Below, piece by piece: positions 25,734-33,023 of a stretch of DNA of 33,745 nucleotides. Location of the stretch: assembly GCA_012516935.1 (NCBI GenBank), contig JAAYVZ010000247.1:1-33745 (forward strand), in the 5' to 3' direction. Position 1 is the stretch's first letter. Every line of letters starts with the position of its first letter. The position numbers were made by a program, and so were the translations under genes. The DNA comes from Holophagae bacterium. GTDB taxonomy: Bacteria > Acidobacteriota > Thermoanaerobaculia > Thermoanaerobaculales > Thermoanaerobaculaceae. A model generated the notes under the pieces. The model did not search any database. It was not told where the DNA came from and saw nothing but the letters and a program-made list of their open reading frames with translations.

Positions 25734-26380
25734 GGCGCGTTGGCTTTTTCGGCGGAACGTTCGACCCGCCGCATCGCGGGCACCTCGAGCCGGCTCAGCG
25801 CGCCGCCGAGGCGCTCGGTCTCGACGCGGTCGTCTTCGTGCCGGCCGGCTCTCCGCCGCACAAGCAGGGCGAGCCGATGACCTCGTTCGGTCACCGCTTC
25901 GCCATGACCGTACTGGCGACCCAGGGCGAGCCTGGCTTTTTCGTCTCCGACCTCGAGGCGGCCCGCCAGGGACCCACCTACACCATCGACTCGGTGCCGC
26001 TGCTGCGCCGCGCGTGGCCGGCGGAGCAGACGTTCTTCATCCTGGGCTCGGACTCGTTCGTCCAGATCACGACGTGGCACCGCTGGGCGGAGCTTCTAAC
26101 CCTCATCCACCTCGTCGTCCTCCACCGTGACACGAGCTGGGGAGCGGCGATGCTGGAGGCCGTCCCGAGCTGGGTCGCCCAGCGGGTGGTCTGGGCCAAG
26201 CCCGGTCGGACGTTGGCAGTCCCGGAGACCGGTCCGCGCCGCATCGTCATGGTGGAGCACCCGCCGATCGCGGCGGCGGCCACCGACCTGCGAGCTCGCA
26301 TTCGCGCCGGCGAGTGTGTCGCCGGGCTGGTCCCGGACGCGGTCCTGGACCACATTGCCAAGTACCGGCTCTACCGGTAG
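25730..26380 (+). CDS. nadD: Nicotinate-nucleotide adenylyltransferase
   Basis: Converts nicotinate mononucleotide and ATP to deamido-NAD in the cytosol. The 216-residue protein has the nucleotidyltransferase signature [14 protein letters not shown] (HxGH type) at the N-terminus, ILGSDSF in the middle and [11 protein letters not shown] near the end, the ISSTxIR-type ATP-binding position. It overlaps obgE by 4 bases and is followed 16 bases later by rsfS, the common nadD-rsfS pairing. nadE, the next enzyme of the pathway, lies 5 kb away on the other strand. Confidence 0.96.
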   Translation: MRRVGFFGGTFDPPHRGHLEPAQRAAEALGLDAVVFVPAGSPPHKQGEPMTSFGHRFAMTVLATQGEPGFFVSDLEAARQGPTYTIDSVPLLRRAWPAEQTFFILGSDSFVQITTWHRWAELLTLIHLVVLHRDTSWGAAMLEAVPSWVAQRVVWAKPGRTLAVPETGPRRIVMVEHPPIAAAATDLRARIRAGECVAGLVPDAVLDHIAKYRLYR

Positions 26381-26396
26381 GGAGCGTGAGCAAGGC

Positions 26397-26762
26397 ATGG
26401 AACCCGAAGTGATGACACGCTTGCGACCGGCCATGGCCGCGCTCGAGAACAAGAAGGCGTTCCACCTGATCGCTCTCGACGTCGCCCAGCACACCTCCAT
26501 TGCCGATGCCTTCGTGATCTGCTCCGTCGGCTCGCAGCGCCACGCGCAGGCGGTGGCCGACGAGGTCGCCCAGGTCCTGCGGGAGCGCGGCACCCGCCCT
26601 CTGGCCGTCGAGGGGTACTCGCAGGGCAGCTGGATCCTCATGGACTACGGCGACTTCATCGTCCACGTCATGCAGGAGGAGCGGCGGGAGTACTACGCTT
26701 TGGAGCGGCTTTGGGGGGACGCGCCCGACATCACCGCCGACCTGCTCGCCCCGACACCGTGA
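26397..26762 (+). CDS. rsfS: Ribosome silencing factor RsfS
   Basis: This 121-residue protein binds L14 and blocks subunit joining during starvation. Characteristic segments are DVAQHTSIADAFVICS, QRHAQAVADEV, VEGYSQGSWILMDYGDFIVHVM and RREYYALERLWGDA. The ATG at 26397 gives the family length. The frame is open back to 26127, but that part lies within nadD. Its stop overlaps the GTG of the next gene (GTGA). Confidence 0.95.
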   Translation: MEPEVMTRLRPAMAALENKKAFHLIALDVAQHTSIADAFVICSVGSQRHAQAVADEVAQVLRERGTRPLAVEGYSQGSWILMDYGDFIVHVMQEERREYYALERLWGDAPDITADLLAPTP

Positions 26763-27685
26763 AGACCCTCTTGCCCAGCCGCCACCCCCAGGTGAGGGAG
26801 CTCGGGCGCCGGCTGACACGAGCCGCCACCTCCGATATCCCTCTTCTGCTCGAAGGCGAGACCGGCGTCGGCAAGAGCTGGACCGCGGCGCGCGTCCACC
26901 GTTCGAGCCGCCCCGGACGCCCGTTCGTCGTCGTCGACTGCGGCGCCCTGGCACCCGGCCTCGTGGCCTCGGAGCTGTTCGGCCACCGGGCCGGCGCCTT
27001 CACCGACGCGAGCCGCCCTCGGGCGGGCTGGCTCGAGCGCGCCGGCGACGGAACGCTGGTGCTGGACCGCCTCGAGAGCCTCCCGCCCGAGGCTCAGGTG
27101 GCGCTCCTGCGGGTGCTCGAGGAGGCCCGCTTCTTCCCCGTGGGCGCCACGCAACCCCGTCCGTTCCGGGCCCGGGTCATCGCCCTCACAGACGTGGCGG
27201 CCGGCGATCGGGTGACCCGCGGAGAGCTGCGGGCCGACCTTTACCACCGGGTCGCCGGCCTGCCTCTCACGCTGCCTCCGCTGCGCCAGCGCCATCTCGA
27301 CATCCTCCCCCACGCCGAGCGGGTGCTGCGGCGTCTGGCCACCCGCTCGGGCGCCGCGCACACCCTCGACCCCGAGGCGCGGGCGGTGCTCGAGGCGTAT
27401 CCGTGGCCCGGAAACTTCCGGGAGCTCGAGGCAACGCTGGCACGAGCCGCACTCACCACCAGAGCGGAGATCGGTGTGGTCGATCTCGGGCTGCCCGCTG
27501 GGGGGTGGGAGACGGTCGCCGCCCAAGCCACAACCCGCCTTCTGCCGCTGGCCGAGGTCGAGCGGCTCTACGCGCTGTGGGTCCTCGCCAGCCAGGGCGG
27601 AAACGTGACCCGGACCGCACGCGTCCTCGGCGTCTCCCGACGCACCGTGATCCGTTGGCGCAAGGAGCGGCCTCGCCCGACATGA
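26759..27685 (+). CDS. Sigma54-type AAA+ regulator without sensory domain
   Basis: A 308-residue protein with only an AAA+ domain and a Fis-type helix-turn-helix. Residues 33-40 are Walker A (EGETGVGKS region). GAFTDA (79-84) sits where sigma54 activators have GAFTGA. The Walker B region reads TLVLDRLESLP (99-109), with Arg104 where the catalytic Glu of the DE pair is expected. LRADLYHRV and LPPLRQR are typical. The C-terminus (about 270-303) is a Fis-like helix-turn-helix, GNVTRTARVLGVSRRTVIRW. There is no receiver or other N-terminal sensor, so it could act constitutively or be controlled by partners. The GTG overlaps the rsfS stop, and its own stop overlaps the rlmH ATG, an unusual place for a sigma54 regulator. 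The family assignment is firm; activity as a sigma54 activator is uncertain. Confidence 0.85.
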   Translation: MKTLLPSRHPQVRELGRRLTRAATSDIPLLLEGETGVGKSWTAARVHRSSRPGRPFVVVDCGALAPGLVASELFGHRAGAFTDASRPRAGWLERAGDGTLVLDRLESLPPEAQVALLRVLEEARFFPVGATQPRPFRARVIALTDVAAGDRVTRGELRADLYHRVAGLPLTLPPLRQRHLDILPHAERVLRRLATRSGAAHTLDPEARAVLEAYPWPGNFRELEATLARAALTTRAEIGVVDLGLPAGGWETVAAQATTRLLPLAEVERLYALWVLASQGGNVTRTARVLGVSRRTVIRWRKERPRPT

Positions 27686-28203
27686 ACGGTGTGCTGGTGC
27701 TGTGGACAGGCAAGCGCGGCTCTGCCGCCTGGGAAGAGCTGGTGGGCGAGTACCGCTTGCGGGTCGGCCGTCACATGCCAGCGGAGGAGCGGCGCCTGCG
27801 GCCGGTCGAGGGTCGGAGCGGTGATCGCTCCCGCGTCCTCGCACAGGAAGCAATGCGGGTGGCCTTGCACGTCGAGCCAGCAGATGCGGTCGTCGCTCTG
27901 GACGAGCGGGGGATCGAGCTCGGCAGTGAGGAACTAGCTCGCTGGCTCGGAGAGCGGCGCTTGCGCGTGGTCGCGATCGTCGGCTCCGACCTCGGGCTGG
28001 ATCCCGACCTCCTGCGCCGCGCCAACCTGCGGCTGGCGCTCTCGCGGCTGACCCTGCCTCATCAGTTGGCCCGATTGATACTGTGGGAGCAGCTTTATCG
28101 GGCGTCCGACCTGCTCGCTGGCGGCAGCTACCATCGGGGCTTCGCGGAGGCCGGGAAGAGCAGAGGGCGCAGACCTGTTGTCCCACCTCGGCCGGGCCCG
28201 TAG
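27682..28203 (+). CDS. rlmH: RlmH-like 23S rRNA pseudouridine-1915 methyltransferase
   Basis: SPOUT-family methyltransferase acting on helix 69 of 23S rRNA. The 173-residue protein shows VVALDERGIELGSEELARWL, LSRLTLPHQLARLILWEQLYRA and SYHRGF, matching the RlmH C-terminal half. The segment expected to read IGGPEG in the SAM-binding knot is IVGSDLG (99-105), a divergent version. The tail adds about 17 residues rich in Arg and Pro beyond the usual 155. The ATG overlaps the preceding stop (ATGA). The order rsfS-(regulator)-rlmH keeps the common rsfS-rlmH link with one gene inserted. Confidence 0.85.
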   Translation: MNGVLVLWTGKRGSAAWEELVGEYRLRVGRHMPAEERRLRPVEGRSGDRSRVLAQEAMRVALHVEPADAVVALDERGIELGSEELARWLGERRLRVVAIVGSDLGLDPDLLRRANLRLALSRLTLPHQLARLILWEQLYRASDLLAGGSYHRGFAEAGKSRGRRPVVPPRPGP

Positions 28204-28220
28204 TGGCAGAGGTGGTACGA

Positions 28221-28226
28221 TATAAT
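28221..28226 (+). promoter_or_regulatory. -10 box (TATAAT) of the dksA-like/holA pair
   Basis: A perfect TATAAT lies 19 bases before the TTG start, with GAGGAGG (28234-28240) between them. The -35 is not clear. Confidence 0.6.
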
Positions 28227-28245
28227 CACATCCGAGGAGGTTTCA

Positions 28246-28602
28246 TTGGCACCGACCATCGATCTCGAAGCGACCCGACGCCAGCTTGCCACGAAGCGAG
28301 AGGAGCTGCTCGAGGGTGTCTCGCGCGCCCGTGAGATGGGTGCCGTCGAGGGCGAGGCCGGCGTACCCGACATTGCGGACCGCGCCACCAACGCGTTCCA
28401 GAGGGAGTTCTCCTTTTCCGTTTCGGAGAACGAAGCCCGCATGCTCAAGCTCATCGAAGAGGCCATCAAGCGGCTCGAGAACGGCACGTACGGCCACTGT
28501 ACTCATTGCGATGAGCCCATCGAACAACCACGCCTGCAGGCCATCCCTTGGGCGCGCTACTGCATCTCCTGTCAAGAGATGCAGGATCGAGGCGAGATCT
28601 GA
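28246..28602 (+). CDS. DksA/TraR-family zinc-finger transcription factor
   Basis: A 118-residue protein that would enter the RNA polymerase secondary channel and modulate initiation. It has an N-terminal coiled-coil region and, at 42-47, DIADRA, which fits the acidic DxxDxA tip motif of DksA. The C-terminal zinc finger is C-x2-C-x17-C-x2-C (Cys85, 88, 106, 109). The only start supported by a ribosome-binding site is a TTG: GAGGAGG lies 5 bases upstream, with TATAAT before it. holA follows with its coding frame overlapping or touching the stop. Confidence 0.92.
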   Translation: MAPTIDLEATRRQLATKREELLEGVSRAREMGAVEGEAGVPDIADRATNAFQREFSFSVSENEARMLKLIEEAIKRLENGTYGHCTHCDEPIEQPRLQAIPWARYCISCQEMQDRGEI

Positions 28603-29753
28603 GCGTTCCCGCGGTCGTACTGCTGGCGACGGGCGACGACTACCTCCTCGAGCTCCACCGCAACGACCTCGAAGCCGAGTGGCGGGGCGAACACCCCGAC
28701 GGTGAGGTGTTGGCCTTCGAGACCGTCCCAGCGATGGCGCGTCTCGAATGTGAGCTCTACGTTCCCTCCCTGTTCGCGCCGGCGCGGCTGCTGGTTGTCC
28801 GTGACGCGAAGGAGCTGTTCGAAAAGGACGGCAAGTCGGACGCCCAGCAGCTTGCCGAAGCCCTGGCGAGGGGACGCCTCGTGGACGTCTGCCTGATCCT
28901 CGCCGCCGAGCTGAAATCGCCGCCGGCGGGACCGGTTGCCGAGATCGTGCGGCGGCTCGGCGAGGTCCGCTTCCTGCCCCTGCCGGAGCCCCCGAAGCCC
29001 TGGGAGCAGCCAGGGCTCACCCCGCCGCAGCGCACGGTGCTGCGTGACCTTCTCAGGCGCACGCTACCCGCCCTGAGGCTCCCGCCCGAGACCGTCGACG
29101 CGCTGTGCGAGGCCTACGGCTTCAAGCCCCGGGCACTGGTCCAGGCCGCGGAGCGCCTGGCGCTCGGCGGGGATCTCACGCCCGAGGCGGTGCGTGCCCA
29201 GGCCGGCGCCGGTGAGTGCTCGCCGCGCGAGATCGAGGACCTGCTCATCGCGCGCGACGGCGAGGGGTTGGCCGGTCTGCTGGCGCGACTGAGCTCCGGC
29301 GCTGCGCTCGTCGACTGGCAGGGGAAGGCGCTCGACCCGGGTGAGACCGGCGCCTTCCTGGGCCGGATGCTCGGCCGGCTGCTGCGGCAGACTCTGGCCG
29401 TGCGCTGCGCCGGGGAGGAGTCGGGGCTCGCCGCCGCGCTGGACCCCAAGCGCTGCGCGGAGAACCGCTGGTACGTGAAAACCTTCAAGCCTTCGATCCT
29501 GCCCCGTCTGCAGCCAGCGATCGCGAGCGACGAGTACTCCCCCGTCGCCACCGCCTCTCCCTGGCAGCTCCACCGGCTCTTCCGACTGGCCGCGCCCTAC
29601 ACCTCGAGGGAGCTGCTCGGCGCCTTGGCGGGGCTCGGCGCGGCGGGCGTCGAGCGTGAACGCCGGCCGGCCTGGAGGCTGGCGGCGCTCGGTTCGGTCC
29701 TCCTGACGCTCACCGGTCCGCCGCGAGCAGCTCGAAAAGCCGCCGCCGGCTGA
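28548..29753 (+). CDS. holA: DNA polymerase III delta subunit
   Basis: Clamp-loader subunit that opens the sliding clamp. Recognisable parts are the N-terminal VVLLATGDDYLLELHRNDL, the KSPPAGPVAEIVRRLG region of the Rossmann-like domain, YGFKPRALVQAAERLAL, and the C-terminal helical domain with WYVKTFKP and SPWQLHRLFRLA. About 350-400 residues is normal. The start is unclear. The only ATG/GTG/TTG codon ahead of the conserved region is the TTG at 28548, inside the preceding gene. A CTG at 28599 overlapping that gene's stop (CTGA), with GAGG about 8 bases upstream, would give a protein more like the family. I list the TTG as the only conventional start. The 3' end overlaps convergent rsmI by 44 bases. 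Confidence 0.85.
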   Translation: MGALLHLLSRDAGSRRDLSVPAVVLLATGDDYLLELHRNDLEAEWRGEHPDGEVLAFETVPAMARLECELYVPSLFAPARLLVVRDAKELFEKDGKSDAQQLAEALARGRLVDVCLILAAELKSPPAGPVAEIVRRLGEVRFLPLPEPPKPWEQPGLTPPQRTVLRDLLRRTLPALRLPPETVDALCEAYGFKPRALVQAAERLALGGDLTPEAVRAQAGAGECSPREIEDLLIARDGEGLAGLLARLSSGAALVDWQGKALDPGETGAFLGRMLGRLLRQTLAVRCAGEESGLAAALDPKRCAENRWYVKTFKPSILPRLQPAIASDEYSPVATASPWQLHRLFRLAAPYTSRELLGALAGLGAAGVERERRPAWRLAALGSVLLTLTGPPRAARKAAAG

Positions 29754-30606
29754 TCCCGAGTGCTGACGCCGCCTCCCTGCGCGCGCCGGCGAGCACCAGG
29801 CCCTTCGCCAGCGCGGCCTCGAGCGCTCGTCGGGCGTCCTCGCGACCTACGTCTGCCTCGACGGCGACGGCGCCGGGCCCGATCACGAGGGTGTGCTCGC
29901 CACGTGCCTCGCCGTGCTCCGCCCAGACCGCGAGCTCGGCGAGGGTACCCTGCCGGCAGCGCTCGTGGAGCTTGGTCAGCTCCGAGCACAGGGCGGCGGG
30001 CCGGTCGCCCCCCAACGCCCCAGCGCAGGCCGCGAGCTCGTCTCCGAGGCGATGCGGGGACACGAAGATGACCAGCGTGTGCGGCAGCGTCCGGACGCTG
30101 GTCAGCAGCCGCTGCCGTGCACCCGCCCTCGGTGGCAGAAAGCCGAGGAACGTGAACGGGATCGGCGGCAAGCCCGAGACCGTGAGGGCGGCAGCAACGG
30201 CCGAGGGACCGGGCACCGTCAGCACCGGCACTCCGGCCTTCCGACACCCCCGCACCAGCCTGAATCCCGGGTCGGAGAGCAGCGGCGTGCCGGCATCGGA
30301 CACCAACGCCAGCTCCTCCCCGGCCAGTAGGCGCGCCACCAGCGACGGCACCAAGTGCTCCTCGTTGTGCTCGTACAAGGCCTTGGTGGGTGTCGAGATA
30401 CCGAAGTGCGACAAGAGCTTGCGAACCTGACGGGTGTCCTCCGCCAGAACCGTGGCGACGCGCCGCAGCGTCTCGACGGCGCGGGGCGAGCAGTCATGCA
30501 GGTTGCCGATCGGCGTCGCGACCACCCACAGGGTGCCGGGAGATGGCGAACGACCGCCAGGAGACAGCGGTGCAGCCCCTGCTCTCCTCTCCGCTGCCTT
30601 CCTCAC
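29710..30606 (-). CDS. rsmI: 16S rRNA (cytidine-1402-2'-O)-methyltransferase
   Basis: Methylates C1402 in the decoding centre of 16S rRNA. The 298-residue protein has LWVVATPIGNLHDCSPRAV, LAEDTRQVRKLLSHFGI, YEHNEEHLVP, VSDAGTPLLSDPGFRLV and VPGPSAVAAALTVSGLP, all in the family order. The C-terminus ends in a helix-turn-helix-like stretch, REAASALGISRRRLFELL. The GTG start at 30606 overlaps the nadE stop (GTGA). The frame is open to 30852, but that part lies inside nadE. It is the last gene of the nitrilase-like/nadE/rsmI operon. Confidence 0.96.
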   Translation of the reverse strand: MRKAAERRAGAAPLSPGGRSPSPGTLWVVATPIGNLHDCSPRAVETLRRVATVLAEDTRQVRKLLSHFGISTPTKALYEHNEEHLVPSLVARLLAGEELALVSDAGTPLLSDPGFRLVRGCRKAGVPVLTVPGPSAVAAALTVSGLPPIPFTFLGFLPPRAGARQRLLTSVRTLPHTLVIFVSPHRLGDELAACAGALGGDRPAALCSELTKLHERCRQGTLAELAVWAEHGEARGEHTLVIGPGAVAVEADVGREDARRALEAALAKGLVLAGARREAASALGISRRRLFELLAADR

Positions 30607-31427
30607 CTCGGGTTCCTCGGCAGGAAGCGGTCGACGTTGATGCACGATGAGGAGACCCGGGCGATCACGGTCGGCCGCCACTTGAAGCGGTTGCGCCGAT
30701 ACGCCCGCAGCACGGCAGTCACGAGCGGCTCGGCGAAACCAGCGGCCACCAGCGCCTCGTCGTTCATGCCGCCCTCGTGGTGCCAGTACAGCACCGGGTC
30801 GGCCTCGAGATAGTCGAACCCCATCTCGCCGGCATCGGTCTGGCCTGGCCACAGGTCGGCGGTCGGCGGCTTGTCAACCACCTCCCGCGGCAGCCCGAGC
30901 GCCAGCCCGAGCTGGAAGACGTGCGTCTTCCAGACGTCCCCGAGCACCTGCACCGAGGCCGCGGAGTCCCCGAAGAGCGTGGAGTAGCCGAGCAAGATCT
31001 CGCTCTTGTTGGAGGCGCCGAGCACCAGTGCCCCGGAGCGGCGGGCGCGGTCGAACAAGGCGACCATGCGCAGCCTGGCCATGAGGTTCCCGAAGCGCAG
31101 CCGGTCCTCGCCGATACCTAACGTCGCCGCGGCCAGGCGGCCGGTCTCGGCGAGGTCGACGACCTCGAGGCGGACCTGGAGCTTTTCGGCTACCAGCCGC
31201 GCGTGCTCGAGGCTCGCGGCGCTCGAGGTGGGCCCCGGCAGCGCGACGGCCTCGAGCCGCTCCGGTCCCAGCGCCCGGACCGCCAGAGCTGCCGCCAGCG
31301 CCGAGTCGAGGCCACCGGAGAGACCGAGCACGTAGCGCTTCTGCCCGGAGGCGCGCAGCTCCTCGCTCAGGAAGCCCTGGAGCGCCTCGCTCACGAGCGT
31401 GAGGTTGATGGCGGGCAGCTCACGCAT
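30603..31427 (-). CDS. nadE: NAD+ synthetase (ammonia-dependent type)
   Basis: Amidates deamido-NAD to NAD+ in the cytosol. This 274-residue single-domain enzyme has the PP-loop YVLGLSGGLDSALAAALA (SGGLDS at 37-42), LPGPTSS, GNLMARLRM and GASNKSEILLGYSTLFGDSA, plus KPPTADLWPGQTDAGEMGFDY. It lacks the fused N-terminal glutaminase domain of long NadE proteins. A separate nitrilase-type protein overlaps it upstream by 8 bases (ATGCGTGA), so the glutaminase and synthetase domains look split into two coupled genes. That upstream partner has lost its catalytic cysteine, which would leave free ammonia as the nitrogen source. Confidence 0.95.
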   Translation of the reverse strand: MRELPAINLTLVSEALQGFLSEELRASGQKRYVLGLSGGLDSALAAALAVRALGPERLEAVALPGPTSSAASLEHARLVAEKLQVRLEVVDLAETGRLAAATLGIGEDRLRFGNLMARLRMVALFDRARRSGALVLGASNKSEILLGYSTLFGDSAASVQVLGDVWKTHVFQLGLALGLPREVVDKPPTADLWPGQTDAGEMGFDYLEADPVLYWHHEGGMNDEALVAAGFAEPLVTAVLRAYRRNRFKWRPTVIARVSSSCINVDRFLPRNPR

Positions 31428-32283
31428 GGCCACGCTCCAGGGTCGAGCGCCCCAGCTCGAGACGCTCCAGGCACGGGGCCGGCTGCAGCGAGCGGGCGAA
31501 GACGGTATCGGCACGCGAGTAGGAGACGGTCACCAGCGCCTCCTCGAAGAAGGAGGTAATCGTCGTCAGCGGCCGACCGAGCGCATCCACCCCCCCGGAG
31601 CATCCCCCGAAGAGGATCCCTTCCTCCCAGCCGCAGCGGTCGGCAAGCAGCACCGGTTGCACGGTGGTGATGGCGGTCGTGGCGACGAGGTGTTGCCATC
31701 GCCTGCCACCGGCTGGCGTGTTGCCGGCGTCGAGCTCGGTGGGGGTTCCGGCCATGATCAGCAACGCCTCCGCCCCCGCCTGCGCCAAATGGAGCGCGGA
31801 GGAAAGGTGCCAGGCGTCCTCGCCGATGAGCACGCCGAACCGTCCGAGCGAGCATTCCAGCGGCTGCAGACGCGGGCCAGGCATGAACCAACGCCTCTCG
31901 TCGAACCGGCCGTGGGCAGAGAGGTAGAGCTTGCGGTGCACCCCGCGCAGCTCGTTCCCTTCGAGCAGCAGGGCGGCGTTGGAGATCCGCCCGTCCGGCT
32001 CGCGCAGCGGCAACCCGACGAGCAGGGCGATCTCCCGGCTCGCAGCAAAAAGCGGCGCCAGGCGCGGGTCGTCCGCGCGCATGGCCATCTCGAGCACCCC
32101 GTGCGCCACCACGTAGCCCGAGAGGGAGAGCTCGGGGAAGACCACCAGCTGCGCGCCCACGGCCCGCGCCCGATCGAGCATCTCGAGGTGACGTTCGAGG
32201 TTGTGCCCGAGCTGCGCCGGGCAGGTTGCGATTTGTGCCAGCGCGATACGCACCTCGCCGCGGTCGTGGGATCTCGGCGTCAT
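31420..32283 (-). CDS. Nitrilase-superfamily protein lacking the catalytic Cys
   Basis: A 287-residue protein of the carbon-nitrogen hydrolase fold. The catalytic Glu51 (VVFPELSLSGY) and Lys118 (GVHRKLYLS) are present. The third catalytic position, normally ICED or IC.D, reads VLIGEDAWH, with Gly154 (codon GGC) where cysteine is expected. It cannot use the known thiol mechanism. It precedes and overlaps nadE, and the ED-W signature resembles the glutaminase domain of NAD synthetases. It may be a pseudo-glutaminase that binds or regulates NadE. The ATG has GGGGAGG about 5 bases upstream and a TAGACT box 16 bases before it. A GTG at residue 11 is an alternative start. Confidence 0.85.
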   Translation of the reverse strand: MTPRSHDRGEVRIALAQIATCPAQLGHNLERHLEMLDRARAVGAQLVVFPELSLSGYVVAHGVLEMAMRADDPRLAPLFAASREIALLVGLPLREPDGRISNAALLLEGNELRGVHRKLYLSAHGRFDERRWFMPGPRLQPLECSLGRFGVLIGEDAWHLSSALHLAQAGAEALLIMAGTPTELDAGNTPAGGRRWQHLVATTAITTVQPVLLADRCGWEEGILFGGCSGGVDALGRPLTTITSFFEEALVTVSYSRADTVFARSLQPAPCLERLELGRSTLERGHA

Positions 32284-32299
32284 CCTGCCTCCCCTTTCG

Positions 32300-32305
32300 A
32301 GTCTA
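32300..32305 (-). promoter_or_regulatory. Putative -10 box (TAGACT) of the nitrilase-like/nadE/rsmI operon
   Basis: TAGACT on the minus strand lies 16 bases before the ATG, with GGGGAGG in between. No clear -35. Confidence 0.4.
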
Positions 32306-32369
32306 CGGGAAACCCGATCACGCGTCGACGGCCGGATGGTGGGCACGCGACCTCGGCCTTTGGGTGGAG

Positions 32370-32375
32370 TAGGAT
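32370..32375 (+). promoter_or_regulatory. Putative -10 box (TAGGAT) of leaderless SurA-like gene
   Basis: TAGGAT is followed by 6 bases and the GTG at 32382, with no Shine-Dalgarno between. Confidence 0.45.
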
Positions 32376-32381
32376 TCGCTC

Positions 32382-33023
32382 GTGCGTCTGGCGTCTACCG
32401 TAATCATCGCGACCCTCGCGTGGATCGCGCTGCCCCTGTTGGCCGCGGGGGAGGAGGTGGAGCGCGTGCTGGCGCTCGTCAATGGCGTGCCGGTGCTGGC
32501 CTCGGACGTGGAGCTGGCCGAGATCGCCCGGTTGGTGCCACGACGGGCAGAGGAAAGCGACAGCGACTACCGACGAGTCGTGGTCGAGGCCTTGGTGGCG
32601 CTCGAGCTGCGCTGGCAAGACCTGCAGGCGGCCGGAGTCGTCATGCGCCTGCGGACCGACGCCGAGCGCGCCTGGCACTCCGTGGTCGAGCGGGCCGGCG
32701 GTTCGCGGGCGGTGCACGATCGGTTGGCCGCCGCCGGGCTCGAGGAGTCCTTGCTGCGCGAGCTGACGCGGCGGGCGGCAGTCGTCGAGGCGTACGTCGC
32801 GAGTCGCTTCGGCACCTTCATCCACCCCACAACCGAGGAGCTCGAGCGGGCCTTCAGGGAGGAGTTCGTGCCGTCCCTGCCGGCGGGCAGCGCACCGCCC
32901 GACCTGGCGACGGTGCGTCCTCAGCTCGAGGCGATCCTCAGGGAGCGTAAGCTCGAAGCTGAGGTCGAGCGTTGGACGCGCAGCCTCGAGTTGCGGGGTG
33001 AGGTCGTTCGCTACCTGAGGTGA
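32382..33023 (+). CDS. Exported SurA N-domain-like protein without PPIase domain
   Basis: This 213-residue protein begins with a signal peptide (hydrophobic residues about 5-21, likely cleavage near LLAAGEE). RVLALVNGVPVLASDVELAEIARLVP follows, the typical start of SurA/PpiC-type chaperones. The rest is helical and charged and resembles the SurA chaperone domain. No parvulin peptidyl-prolyl isomerase domain is present; SurA proper is about 430 residues. It probably acts in the periplasm in envelope-protein folding, which would imply a diderm cell; this is inference. The 3' end overlaps the convergent lytic transglycosylase by 13 bases. Confidence 0.75.
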   Translation: MRLASTVIIATLAWIALPLLAAGEEVERVLALVNGVPVLASDVELAEIARLVPRRAEESDSDYRRVVVEALVALELRWQDLQAAGVVMRLRTDAERAWHSVVERAGGSRAVHDRLAAAGLEESLLRELTRRAAVVEAYVASRFGTFIHPTTEELERAFREEFVPSLPAGSAPPDLATVRPQLEAILRERKLEAEVERWTRSLELRGEVVRYLR

